Shown piece by piece: positions 23,401-31,935 of a DNA stretch of 64,000 nucleotides (within the stretch, counting starts at the first letter, position 1; each line of letters begins with the position of its first letter). Both the position numbers and the translations under genes were made by a program. The notes under the pieces were generated by a model. It was not told the DNA's origin and ran no database searches. It saw only the letters and a list, made by a program, of their open reading frames with translations. This stretch comes from Branchinecta lynchi (taxonomy: Eukaryota > Arthropoda > Branchiopoda > Anostraca > Branchinectidae): contig JAKZAP010000001.1 of the NCBI GenBank assembly GCA_023053575.1, positions 31,576,533 to 31,640,532 of the forward strand, in the 5' to 3' direction.

Positions 23401-26400
23401 CCAACTTTCTAACGTCACGACTTAAAAAGGAGAAAAGGATAAGCTCTAGTTTCTTTAGCAATGAGAGAACTTTTAAAGTTTAAGGGGCACATCTGATACC
23501 GTTACTCTACCGCAAACCCAAGTGCAAAATTTTTTTTTTATAAACTCAGCTGGAATCGTCGCAGACATGGACAGAAACAATAGATGGCAGCACTTTCGGA
23601 CCCGTGGGAAAAAGCCACTTTTTTGTCTCTGTAGATTTTTCTATTTATCACTCAAAGAAGATATGTTGGCTGTGGGGCCGGGTAACTGCCGCATATATTT
23701 AACACTTATAGATTTTAGTCCATCTTCAATTTGAAACTGGTGCCTGCCTGCTAGCGTGCTAGAACGGAGCTTTCCACTCGAAAGCAGAAACATGGTTTGA
23801 TGAAACGAAAGGTTCGCTACACAACTTGAGATGGTCCTCTCCGACATAGGCTATACAACTCCACTTCACTTCGCAAACCGTAGGCTCTGGCTCGATGACA
23901 AGCAAAAACCATCCTTATTGGCCCCAGGCAAGAGTTCTACGGAGCTTTCCAAAATGTAATGTCATATTCATCAATCCGGCCTAAGGTCCACACTTTCCGT
24001 AAAAACCGCACAGGTTAGACCCTTCCCAGTTACCAGGAATAAAATGAAATCGGAGTCATAGGAAAAAAAAAAAAAAAAACAAAAAAAAACAGGACAAAAC
24101 CAAAGTGTTGCTCTCGCAACACAATACAAGCATCTCGCGACATAATTAAGTCACACTAGAGCGCACACCAAGTAACGGGCAGACGTGTAGCCCCTAACAA
24201 GAAGAGATGATTGTCCCTACAGAGATGTTCTTTATTGCCAACAGGAATGAATGGTTCATGGCGGCGGGTCTCCAATGCGCGACAAGATATTTCTGAAGAT
24301 TAACGGCAGTGTCGTTGCTTTACACCTATTATACTACAAGCCTAGGAAGAAAACCATGGGAATCTGAAGAACTGGTGTCCCTGTCAAAGCTGCTTACGGT
24401 CACGTCTCCGCCTTTTCAGGACTAACCGTCATAACTCCTATTGCTTTTTTTCTGAACATACATATTTTACCACATTACTGTTTTGTTTTCTTGACAAACC
24501 TGTTGAGATTCTCTATTACTTACTAACGAGAAAGCAGGCATACTACGAGAAAGCAGGTTTTAGATAATTATCAACTATTGCATTTTATTTTAGTATGACC
24601 TACTAAACTAAGTCGTGTTAAAGTTTAACTGAAAAGCCAAATTTTTGTTGCATCATTCAACTGAATACACTATTATTTGAATTGTGTTAAGGGATTTTTT
24701 TTATTTTCCACTACTTGCGATAGTAGGCTATGACGTTCAGAATATCTACGGCGTCCTTACAATTCAAAATTCTACTTTGACGCGGAAAATTTGAATCTCA
24801 ATACAAACGCGGCTTTTCAGTGGCCAGTGGCGAGCTAGGTGATCATGAACAGTTACTTTTCGTAAATCGCTTTCGTCAAGCATAAACAGTAAACACAGGT
24901 ACAAGCGCATAGAAATACCACAAATCCGAGAGGGAAGTCTACTATATCAAAATCGATTTTGCGTGAATAGCCGAGGAATGAAGTAACGCATTTTCATCGG
25001 GTCTTCAAGCCTCTTTAAGTGAATGAAGTTAATTATGGATTTAACGGTAGGAATATCTGCTATGAAATCATGGCTTAGAAGAATGCTGATCGACAATTAC
25101 AGAAGTCTGGTGAGTGATTCTCACTTTCTGGTTTTCTCTCATTTTGTTATTTATATAAAGCCTACATCTTTGTCTACTTTTATTTCTTCTTTTTATATTT
25201 ATTTTTGTTTAATTGTGACTTTTCCTTGGCCTTGCTTCTGGCTAGCTGTATGATTATTTAGCGGATGGATATTCTTGGGTATGATTCGTCATGTTCAAGT
25301 TATTTTTGGTTTTTCCTCTTTTTTTCCGTGTGCGCTCGAGCTTTGCCCTCAGCAGTGGAAAGTGTTAATGATACATTTGTTTATAAATAAAGATAACCTT
25401 GAATTGGTGATCGGTAACTAGATTGTCGTACCTCAGCCATTTTCGGTTAAACTTTAACTATGGCGCACGTCGGGGTCACTCCTTCTACATTAGGCTCGGA
25501 TGAACAAACGCACTTACTTACGTTTGCTTGGAACTCCTTCCACCTCCGATGAATCACAGCTGCGTCTGCCAAGGTAGAGACCTTACAGCGAAAGTTGGAC
25601 GAGATTGCACTCAAAAGGACCACAGCGTCCTCCTCTCTCACGACAGCTCTTCCACATGGCTTCTTAACGTTCACCAACAACCTGGCCCCGCCGTCAGGTT
25701 TCACGGAGATCTTCATGAGTCCACTGCAATTCGTCTCACTCAGCCTTCTTGTCGCTTCTTCTTGACTCAGTTTCACTAACTTTCCCCAATCGATCAGCAT
25801 CTTTAGATGTGCGTTCTTATACCTGAGCCAAGACAATTTGCTGTGGTACAGAATCTTGTAGCAGCTGGAGCTCTTTGTCACGTAGAAGCAAGAAGCAACT
25901 AGGAAGGGGACAAGGTAAAAGCAGAGCCACACGACAAATTTGGTGAAAGCACACCTGCGGACAGGAGAGGTATTTCCGACGGACCATTTGCAGTAAGACC
26001 ACTTGAAGCCTTCTATCACGTCTTGAAGATAAAAATCCTCGGAACTATTCCGAAACACAATGGATTTTACTTTGGAAAGTAAATTTTCGAAGTTGCAATT
26101 GCCCCCCACTGAGCTTTTCGGCAAACATTTTTCCAAGACTGTTTTCAGAAACAGAAACACTTTTAGGGGAGGGATTTCCGTCTTCTCGTTGCCGCACAGC
26201 GCAGTTAAAATACCGGTAACCTCAAGTTTGGAAAGAGAGCCAGAGAGTTCCTTCAAATTAGGCAGCAAGTTCTTCAAAGTGCTTCGGGATTCAATGTCGG
26301 CACTTACTTCTCCCCCAACATTCACTGTCTGCAGCTGAAACAACACTGCTTTGGCGGTGAAGAGACCGTTCGTCATCAGTCTGAAATCAGGCTGTATTTT

Positions 26401-29345
26401 CCAGAGAGGAGTTTTGTAGATTTTCACAAGAAGAATTTGGAGGGGATCATAAGCGCGACGGGAGTCGACGCCGCTGAAATAAAAAAAAGTGAGAATTGCA
26501 AAAAAACACTGGATCTACAAACCGAACTCGGCCAATCTCTCAGAGCGTGTTCCACCCTGCTTGCCATTGTTACTATGCATGACGTCACGAATTTTGGTTT
26601 CTTCACGTCAAGGCTGGAACGCGTTTTTCCCTTTAATCCCGTTCAGAGATCCGTAGTTACCACGCTTACTACGCTCCCAAGCGTGGTAAGCAAATAGTTG
26701 CTATTTTCATAAGTGTTGTTATCAATACTTATAGAATACTATAACACTATTGTAAAGAAGGTGGGACACGCTCATAATCTCCTTGCCTCTGTCTCAAGTA
26801 CAAACATACTGTGTCTGCTACACTAACACGGATTTTGCTTCCCGAATATCACACAAAGAATAAACAAGAAGCAATGCGCCGACAATCAAATGTGTACACA
26901 TCTAAAGGTAAGGTAATGCAAGGTACAATGTTAATATAAGGTACGAAAGTTAATCTGTTTTATGCGATACGGCCTTGTTATGTCATAGTTGTCGTTTTAT
27001 ATTTTTGGCCAGTTAGGTATGCGTTTACTATGTTTTTCACTCTCCGATTTCTGGAGGAAATAAATGATTTGAATTGAATTGAACTGAATCGGAGCTGAAA
27101 GCTCGCCGACACCAATGCCGTTTAGGCGTAAGGTTTTAATCGACAAGCACAGTTGTAAGAGCCAAGCACAAGTTTATCGTATCATACCTCTTCGGTCTCA
27201 AAGGAGGAGCTTCAGAGCCTGGCACCAGTTTCTGTTTCTTTGCTGGAATAGGGGCAGGTCTTTCGTGTTCTCCGCCTATGAGCTCACCGAGCTTCCTTTT
27301 GGTGGAAACACGGTGGGACAAATCATTCATGGTGAGGCATCTAACGTAAGTCAACCGTGGCTTGCTTCTTCTAGGCTCAAGGCTACCTATAACAATGATC
27401 AGAACACATGAGAAAAAAATTATAATCGAAATTTTAGTAGATAAAGCAGCGACAACGGCAAGAGCCGACACAGTTCAAGCAATTAACATGGTCGTCAGCA
27501 CACATCCGTCTTCATCCTTGAAGTTTAACCGAAAAGGGCTGGGATAAGACAGTCTAGTTCAACATCACTTATTCACTTAAATTGGCTTGAAGACCCGCTG
27601 AAAATGTCGTTGTTCGTGGAAAATGTCGCTGTTCGTTGTTCCGCTGTTCAAGAATAATCAATTATCAAATAGTGGAATTTTCGTGTGATTTGTGGTACCT
27701 CTATGCGCTTGTATTTTCAAAGATTTCTGATTTTTTAATCAGAACGATTTTTATTTCTTAACCAATATCACCACTGACCACTGAAAAGCCGCGTTAGTGT
27801 TGAGATTAAAATTTACCGCGTCATAGTAGAATTTACGCTGTGCGACTCAGATATTCTAGAGCAGATAGTGGAAAATAAGAAAATCCCTTTGCAGAACCCA
27901 AATAATTATGTGTGTACAATTAAACGACACAAAATAAGTTGGCTTTTTAGCTAAACTTTAACCAAGTCTCTATCAAGATGCTGCCCTGTCATATCAATGA
28001 CGGTGATTAGTTGCACAAGAAATCACTCTTTGGAGTCTAAGGCGAAGAAGAATATGTACAAAAAAACAATGAAAAAAAATAAAAAATAAATATCTGTGTC
28101 GACTATCACTAGATTATTATTATTTATTTGAATCCTTCAAAACTGAAGAGTAATGTATAAAAAGGAACAACAACATGTCAATCAAACTCACCGTTAAAGA
28201 CAAATTGGCCTAAAATATACAACGAAATACAATGGAAAAAAAACTCAAAATAAACAAACTACACTTAATAAATTCAAGGTTCCAAAAAAGGAATCAATCA
28301 GTTTGTCAGAAATCTAACTAAATGGTTCTCCGGTTCTGCATTCCCTTCCGGATTTGCTGGGTAGTCGGCAGATATATGCTGCATCAAAATCATTATAAAG
28401 ACTTATGATTCCTTAGGCCTACTGCTTTTTGACTGGCCACTTCAGAAGCTGCCTATGCAGGGAGTTCGGTCTCTGATCGCTGCAAACACACTTTTAATTC
28501 GCTTCTGCAATCTTCCTTTCAACTTGAACGTCTGCATCCGTTTTTCCGGCTTTCTTCACTTTCATCAACTTTAAGGTTCAATTATACAGTAGGCTATAGC
28601 TACGCTACTTACGTCAAGCAGGGGACTGAGGCCTACAATTTACCTTAGCTCCCTCCCACAAAGGTTTAGGCTACTGAAATGGCGCCACTGCAGTCAAGAA
28701 GCCAATTGGCGTCCGGCCACGACTTGTGTTGTGTTCTGTTGACAGAAAACCAAACTCAAAGTAGATCTCTAGTTTCTAGTGTAGACTTGCACGAAAGAGA
28801 AAAGTAATCAGTGTGAAGAGTGGCTTGGCTACTCCAATACCCTTTTCAATGTCTGGTGACTGGTGAAACATATTTCTCCTAGGGCTAAGCTAGTTCATGG
28901 TCTCAAAAAAGGCAGGGCTCAGTTTCAAGTTCTGTCACCAGTTCGATATTCAGAAGCGTACCACACAAAAAAAGAATAGGATGAGCAAAACCATGTATGA
29001 CTCACCAAAAACATTGACCAAAATTTCCCCATGGTCAATAAATATTGCGGAGTGCAACTCGAAGCCAGGAATTGCGACAATGGCTTGTATGAAAGCATGA
29101 CTTCCAATGAGGAAGCCAAAGACATCAGAAAAACATCGCTCAGGGACTTTTAACTCAACCTTAACTGGTACTTCTGGCACCAAACATCCCAGGGTTTGGT
29201 CATTATAAATTAGCCAACCATTCAACCATAAGGGATGGCTCCGGGGAAGTTTTTCCAAAGTCTTTTTGGGCAACACATGCCTTACCAGCCCAACAGAACA
29301 TGGCTGGTACAGGTCTTCCAGCACTCTCTTGACCTTCGTGTTCAT
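11188..29345 (-). CDS. TERT: Telomerase reverse transcriptase, seven-exon gene model
   Basis: TERT adds telomeric repeats to chromosome ends by copying its RNA template in the nucleus. Model, minus strand: 29345-29006, 27386-27188, 26473-25518, 18632-18089, 15583-15344, 14116-13887, 11426-11188. Every junction is GT-AG and phase-compatible, and the total is 2,748 nt (915 residues plus TGA). Domains in order: a putative TEN remnant (1-113), a basic linker, TRBD with QFP region (about 283-342), T motif (FYVTKSSSCYK, 376-386), motifs 1/2 (KPDGGARLLVN), motif A with D512, motif B' (624-642), motif C with D666 and D667, D, E (WAPFCGLAFD, 719-728) and the C-terminal extension. The three catalytic aspartates are present. 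Oddities: PQGW where families have PQGS, and AFG where AFD/AYD is usual. Introns hold many transposons; intron 3 alone is 6.9 kb. Exons 3-7 are secure, exon 2 probable, exon 1 tentative. Confidence 0.92.
11880..12120. mobile_element. Hairpin element, family F copy 2
   Basis: The arms are TATTTGATAGTGCAAAACG / CATTTTGCACTATCAAACA with inner inverted segments ATGAATTTTATTAGAGCTAT and ATAGCTCGAATAAAATTTAG. The GGACCCTTGCCAAGAAGGGC block and the tail CACCTTGGGCAGAAGGAATA identify the family. Its inner arm differs from copies 1 and 3 on both sides. Confidence 0.65.
12173..13690 (-). repeat. Family A Helitron/DINE-like element, inverted copy
   Basis: Begins with the hairpin TGGTACTTG-loop-CAAGTGCCA, then ATATATCGATCGCAATTTCT, GTCCGTCCGTCGGTCTGTCT and GGACGATGAAACTTGGCAGG, the reverse of the right end of the copy at 3640-7057. 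Tandem units follow, carrying long G runs (12878-12896, 13149-13161, 13601-13617). Opposite orientation to copy 1; non-coding. Confidence 0.6.
13887..14116 (-). CDS. TERT: TERT exon 6 (C-terminal extension)
   Basis: Lies between a TTTTTTTCAG acceptor and an ACGA|GTAAGT donor. The peptide FIPKMARLLTSKLVWILLD followed by PEINSV and RFHSIIVHV matches the thumb region that begins MRRKLFGVLRLKCHSLFLD in human TERT, including the RFH motif. Phase 2 in, phase 1 out, consistent with both neighbours. Confidence 0.92.
14500..14697 (+). repeat. Probable LINE 3' end with (ATT)n tail
   Basis: A T-rich block ends in TTATTATTATTATTATTACA, the microsatellite-tail style of CR1-like retrotransposon 3' ends. 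No coding remnant. Confidence 0.35.
15033..15325. mobile_element. Harbinger-like MITE, family M copy 2
   Basis: Matches copies 1 and 4 along its length (TAGTAACTATTGGTTACTAT, CATGCTCGGGAGTGTAGTAA, right end AGGGTGGAACACGCTC). The left terminus is eroded (GCGAGTTCCAAAAC). It sits in TERT intron 5 almost against the splice donor. Confidence 0.7.
15344..15583 (-). CDS. TERT: TERT exon 5 (motifs D and E)
   Basis: Acceptor CTTCTGTACACACTAG, donor GGCAG|GTAAG, phase 2 in and out. HDDFGVTFKTNKSSWNV corresponds to motif D (human VPEYGCVVNLRKTVVNF) and WAPFCGLAFD to the motif E primer grip (human LFPWCGLLLD), followed by a Y-rich segment and LKGAR. This exon is short and overlaid by other frames, so it is easily missed. 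Confidence 0.92.
16078..16271. mobile_element. Short MITE with about 36-bp terminal inverted repeats
   Basis: Left end AAGCCCCGTTCACAAGCATG then CCTAGCCAAGCACAGATG; the right end is its near complement, CATCTGTGATTGGCTAGGG then ATGCTTGCGAACGCGGCTT. About 194 bp, non-coding, superfamily not determined. Confidence 0.65.
16495..17680 (-). mobile_element. 5'-truncated LINE with reverse transcriptase
   Basis: The open frame 16564-17604 extends upstream in frame to about 17665 (QFGFKEESSTEF). RT motifs in order: FLDAKAAFDRVNH (A), NGVRQGGVLSPLLYNLYVD (B), NLSYADDLAIL (C, YADD) and FKYLGF. It then runs into a connection region (FRAYRTPLYC) and stops at 16564. An AAATAAATAAATA tail lies on the minus strand near 16495-16510. 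It belongs to the non-LTR RTs of the CR1/Jockey-like kind; the exact clade cannot be fixed by eye. The endonuclease is absent. Confidence 0.85.
18089..18632 (-). CDS. TERT: TERT exon 4 (motifs A, B', C)
   Basis: Acceptor TATTCGAACCCTAG, donor GAAG|GTAAGTT, phase 1 in, phase 2 out. The catalytic core: SFDVTDAFGSI (A, D512), EGLPQGWKLSGILCDLYLG (B') and FRGVDDYLYF (C, D666/D667); VDD is the TERT form of YxDD. The region between A and B' contains the telomerase-specific VTVITPGR and SVIS segments. The B' tryptophan replaces the usual serine of PQGS. The acceptor at 18633 was preferred to one at 18684 because it gives the spacing seen in other TERTs. Confidence 0.95.
18847..24122. mobile_element. 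Family T element with inverted ends and internal tandem array
   Basis: The ends are GTGTTGCGAGAGCAACAC then TTTGGTTTTGT at left and its complement at 24093-24122. Between them units of about 0.55-0.82 kb repeat; GCTATCCGTAAC marks starts at 19014, 19834, 20583 and 21128. Each unit contains a sub-repeat of about 150 bp (TAGCAAAAG(T/C)TGCAAACCCC). Partial units have internal deletions. A 66-110-codon plus frame starting M(D/G)TP recurs at 19294, 21440, 22068 and 22946, and a minus frame recurs at 21531, 22153 and 23188. A second truncated copy is at 29847. The class is unknown. Confidence 0.6.
24615..25028 (+). repeat. Dispersed repeat, partner of 27572-27965
   Basis: Alignable in reverse complement to 27572-27965: TAAAGTTTA.CT.AAAAGCCAA, TTATTTTCCACTA, ACGCGGCTTTTCAGTGG, CAAGCGCATAGA and CGGGTCTTCAAGCC all recur in order. 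Together the two copies flank TERT exons 3 and 2 in opposite orientation. Confidence 0.65.
25100..25410 (+). repeat. Probable LINE 3' end
   Basis: A T-rich 3'-UTR-like block ends in TTTATAAATAAAGATAACCT then TGAATTGG, the tail style of CR1-like elements. No coding remnant. Confidence 0.35.
25518..26473 (-). CDS. TERT: TERT exon 3 (TRBD, T motif, motifs 1/2)
   Basis: Acceptor TTTTTTTTATTTCAG, donor AAACGTAA|GTAAGT; phase 2 in, phase 1 out. The RNA-binding domain includes the QFP-like helix region (VFLFLKTVLEKCLP) and FKWSYCKW. The T motif FYVTKSSSCYK matches the FYVTET...K(N)RLFFY signature. Motif 1/2 is LMKISVKPDGGARLLVN (human LRFIPKPDGLRPIVN). The exon ends in AAVIHRRWKEFQ, which parallels DDIHRAWRTF just before motif A. 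It places the RNA template relative to the RT core. The CP motif region at the start is only weakly recognisable. Confidence 0.95.
26474..27187 (-). other. TERT intron 2
   Basis: Holds a Harbinger-like MITE (26543-26773), 70 bp from the exon 3 acceptor, and a plus-strand LINE-like tail (26990-27090: AAATAAATGATTTGAATTGA). The rest is AT-rich without recognisable features. Confidence 0.6.
26543..26773. mobile_element. Harbinger-like MITE, family M copy 3
   Basis: Left end GAGCGTGTTCCACCCTGC with CATGACGTCACGAATTTTGG; right end AAGAAGGTGGGACACGCTC. Inverted relative to copies 1, 2 and 4. The middle contains the shared GGTAAGCAAATAGTTGCTAT. Confidence 0.7.
27188..27386 (-). CDS. TERT: TERT exon 2 (basic linker), probable
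   Basis: Bounded by the acceptor GATCATTGTTATAG and the donor AAGAG|GTATGAT; phase 1 in and phase 2 out, exactly what exons 1 and 3 require. It encodes about 66 residues rich in Lys, Arg and Pro (TKRKLGEL; IPAKKQKLVPG), like the disordered, nuclear-localisation-bearing linker between TEN and TRBD in TERTs. It has no motif of its own, so the assignment rests on position and phase. Confidence 0.65.
27387..29005 (-). other. TERT intron 1
   Basis: Contains the inverted repeat partner (27572-27965) and a minus-strand LINE-like tail (28117-28290, starting TTATTATTATTTATTTGAAT). 28291-29005 shows nothing I can name; a GC-richer patch at 28640-28860 lacks a supported frame. Confidence 0.5.
27572..27965 (-). 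repeat. Dispersed repeat, inverted partner of 24615-25028
   Basis: Reverse-complement match to the copy in intron 3, with moderate divergence and small indels. Landmarks: GGCTTGAAGACCCGCTG, TATGCGCTTGTATTTTC, CCACTGAAAAGCCGCGTTAG. Confidence 0.65.
29006..29345 (-). CDS. TERT: TERT exon 1 (putative TEN remnant), tentative
   Basis: An open stretch from ATG at 29345 to the donor TTTTTG|GTGAGT, ending in phase 1 as exon 2 requires. An in-frame stop lies about 55 bp upstream, so this can be a first coding exon; alternatively an acceptor (TTCCTGTAG) at 29362 makes it internal. The 113 residues (starting MNTKVKRVLEDLYQP; later FIQAIVAIPGFEL) vaguely resemble the first half of TEN domains (human KNVLAFGFALLDG), but I cannot prove it. 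It could belong to another gene. Confidence 0.45.
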
Positions 29346-29846
29346 TGGACAGAACTTGCTCCTACAGGAAGTACAAAAATGAGTGATGGAAAATTCTTAT
29401 TGTTTTTTTTTCACTAAGTTACTTAGGGAAAGGAAGTATAGCTGTAGAGGTTTTGACACGCAAGGAGGATGAGGCTACATTTTCTTCTGATATAGAGGTG
29501 ACGTGGCTAAGATTGTTGCTTGTCCTCTAACTTTTGTCGGCACATTTTTGACTCCCTCGGCACAAACTGGACGCCTCCCCCCCAAAGGTAAAAGGCTAGT
29601 GACGCCCCTGCCTATACTTTTCATTCCTTTAACTACTCAGCTGTCTCATTCTAAGTCTGGGTCAAGTCTAGGGCCAGTACCCTAACCTACACAGTAGAAA
29701 TATGCTTATTTGAGCACTTCTCTGGGCGTCTCACTACATGGATAGAATTCTTGATTAGGTTATAAAACAGTCATTCAGAATTAGTGAAGCGTCGTTTTCT
29801 GACGCCACTGGCATGCCTGATGCTTTTAAGCAACATGAGGTTCATT
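29346..29846. other. Region upstream of the TERT model
   Basis: No promoter motif I can defend. Holds a solo hAT-like end (GGCTAGTGACGCCCCTG at 29594-29610), similar to the right end of the element at 36124-37504 (CACTTGCGACGCCCCTT). Confidence 0.4.
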
Positions 29847-30165
29847 GTGTTGCGAGAGCAACACTTTGGTTTTGTTGTGTGTGTGTGTGTGTTTTTTTGT
29901 TTTTTTTCCCTAGTACCCCGATTTGCGTTTATTCTCAGAAAGTGGGAGTGACGAAGTTAAATGAAATCAGATGGGCCTCATAAACTTTAAAAGTTCTCTC
30001 ACTGCAGAAGAAATTAGAGCTTATCCTTTGCTCCTTTCTAGGGTGGTGAATTAGAAAGTTGGCCTACAGCAAAAAAGTTGACTTTTGAACTAATGCAGAT
30101 AGATGTTCAACAGCATTTGGTAGACCTCGGTGAGCTGATCAAAGTATATGCCACAGGGGAGGGGT
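29847..30165. mobile_element. Truncated family T element
   Basis: Starts with GTGTTGCGAGAGCAACAC then TTTGGTTTTGTT and a (TG)n run (29875-29892). It continues with sequence matching the inverted 21690-21850 and 22330-22520 parts of the large copy (TTAGAGCTTATCCTTTGCTC; AAGTTGACTTTTGAACTAA; GAGCTGATCAAAGTATATG). It ends where the MITE at 30166 begins. Confidence 0.65.
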
Positions 30166-30470
30166 TGCAGTCAGCCACAAACCACTGATTTTTGGATACC
30201 CTATGCCAAATGCTGGGTATATCAAGCATTTTGCATAGCCTATGCCTAAAGCTTGATGCCAAATGCTTGATAGATCTTGGTACCCAATCGCTGACCTACC
30301 CCACTATAGAGGAGTTCTGATTGGTTGATTTATGAACTTCGGCTCAAAATCATTAAAATTTTACTGGGTTCAAGTATCCAGCATTTGGCATAGGTTATAC
30401 CAAACGCTAGATATACCCAGTTTTTGGCACTGACTTTCCCAAAATCAGGGGTTTGTGGTAGACTGAGGTA
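30166..30470. mobile_element. MITE with CAGTCAGCCACAAACC-type ends
   Basis: Left end CAGTCAGCCACAAACCACTG then ATTTTTGG; the right end is its complement (CCAAAATCAGGGGTTTGTGG then TAGACTG). Internal palindromic copies of TATGCCAAATGCTGGGTAT recur. About 305 bp, non-coding. Confidence 0.65.
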
Positions 30471-30728
30471 CAGTATTGAACCTCGATTCTACTAAATAGT
30501 CTCATAAATTGTTTAAAAAGTGTTAAAAGATTATTTGCAGTCTCAACTAGTTCCTAACTGTCAAGATGCAAAATACAATGAGACAGGACCAGGACCTAGT
30601 CATGACTTTAAGGAAATTTCCTTTTTTCCATTTTTGAGGCCAATTTCTTGAGGTTTTCATGAAGGTTCAGTCAGGGTTCAGTACAGGTTTGGTACCTTTC
30701 GTGTGCTCTCCTGTACTCCTGGAATGTA
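30471..30728. other. Unassigned sequence
   Basis: AT-rich; no exon or repeat end recognised. Confidence 0.4.
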
Positions 30729-31168
30729 CAGGAGTGCTGCGTGAAGCCGCCACCCTAAACTCCTATTTTTGGGAAATGACTTAGGGAAAAAGAGTAAATG
30801 TTGAGATAAAATTCAGTGGAGTATCCTGAAAGGAAGGTTAGAACCTTCACTTTCTGCTGGTTCCATAGTTTACTTGTAATTGTTCAAGGCTAAGCTAGAG
30901 AACACGAAAGAATGTAGGCACCCAAGTGATCATGAAGTCGCCCACTTTGCTAAAAATAGTATTTTGCTACATGGTGAAGTTAGAGGCCAGCTGTTTGGTC
31001 AGAGAGGTTCCTTGACCTTTTGCAAATAACAAAATTTGCTGTTTTCTTGGAATTTGCATGATTTTTCTGGGGTGGCAGCTTCATGATCCAAGGTGGCAGG
31101 ATCATGTACCATGGACAATTGGGGGGTGGGCGGTGCCATAGTAAGGGCAGCTTCATGCAACACTCCTG
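30729..31168. mobile_element. Tc1-type MITE, 440 bp
   Basis: Inverted ends CAGGAGTGCTGCGTGAAGCC / GGCAGCTTCATGCAACACTC with CTG, each flanked by TA (30727-30728 and 31169-31170), the Tc1/mariner target duplication. A second internal copy of the end motif (GGTGGCAGCTTCATGATCC) lies near 31070. No transposase. Confidence 0.7.
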
Positions 31169-31935
31169 TAGGCTAAACTGTTTTTTTTTTCTAGCTTCAC
31201 GCCAGAATTTTGTGTGATTATGTTTACACGTAGGGGGAAAAAAAGAAACTTCTCAACCCAGAAACTTGATGAAAATAAATTCACAAACCGATAAAAAGAT
31301 GTTTCGAGAGTATTAATGACATCAGTGCATAGGTACTGATGACTGCTGCTCTCAAAAGCTAGCTAGACTTTTTGTTTGTCTTTTTACCAGCGCTACCGAC
31401 AAGATTCCTTTCAAGTAGACCAGAATTCCTTTCATTATGAAAGGATTTTCACCCGCTAGACTTTTTTTTCAAGTTGTTCCTTTCTACTTGACGGGATTTC
31501 TCGTCCGTGAACGCTACATAAGAAAGGTAGATCTTACTCAAAATAAAATTTGTTTAGAAATTTTCTTATGATTAACACTCAAGACTGTAGTAGTAACATT
31601 AACAGTATGCTTACTCTCTTCCCACCACTCCCAGGACCTGCCCAGACTTGACGACAAATTCCAAGAGTGGCTAGGCTGACAACAGGATTACAATTACATG
31701 TACTGTACTACCACTGGTCAGTGACTGCCCCAATCAGTCATCGTCTGCAGCTTGAACTTTTCTTCTTTCACTCCAGTCAGGCAAATTTAGCTTCGTCTTA
31801 AGAAGCAAGCACCTCTAATGTTTTTTGAAATTCCCACTTAAACTTGCCATGGAGTTACCAGAGACTCGTTTTTGTTGCACGCTGTAGGTCCACTTCTCGG
31901 CCGATTCCGGACTGATTCTTTTTATATCCGACTAT
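31169..31935. other. Unassigned sequence
   Basis: No supported gene. A minus-strand frame near 31800-31740 (KLNLPDWSERRKVQAADDD then stop) follows a possible acceptor (GCTTGCTTCTTAAG) and could be a short terminal exon, but it has no partner. Confidence 0.3.

Larger units (their letters stand above)
18633..25517 (-). other. TERT intron 3
   Basis: 6.9 kb. Contains a palindrome cluster (18789-18864), the 5.3-kb family T element (18847-24122), an element at 24615-25028 whose inverted partner lies at 27572-27965, and a T-rich retrotransposon-like 3' end (25100-25410). 24123-24614 shows nothing recognisable. Confidence 0.65.

Noticed and set aside
19000..23600. CRISPR-like regular repeats
   Set aside because: Units are hundreds of bp, diverged and in an animal intron; no short repeat-spacer pattern.
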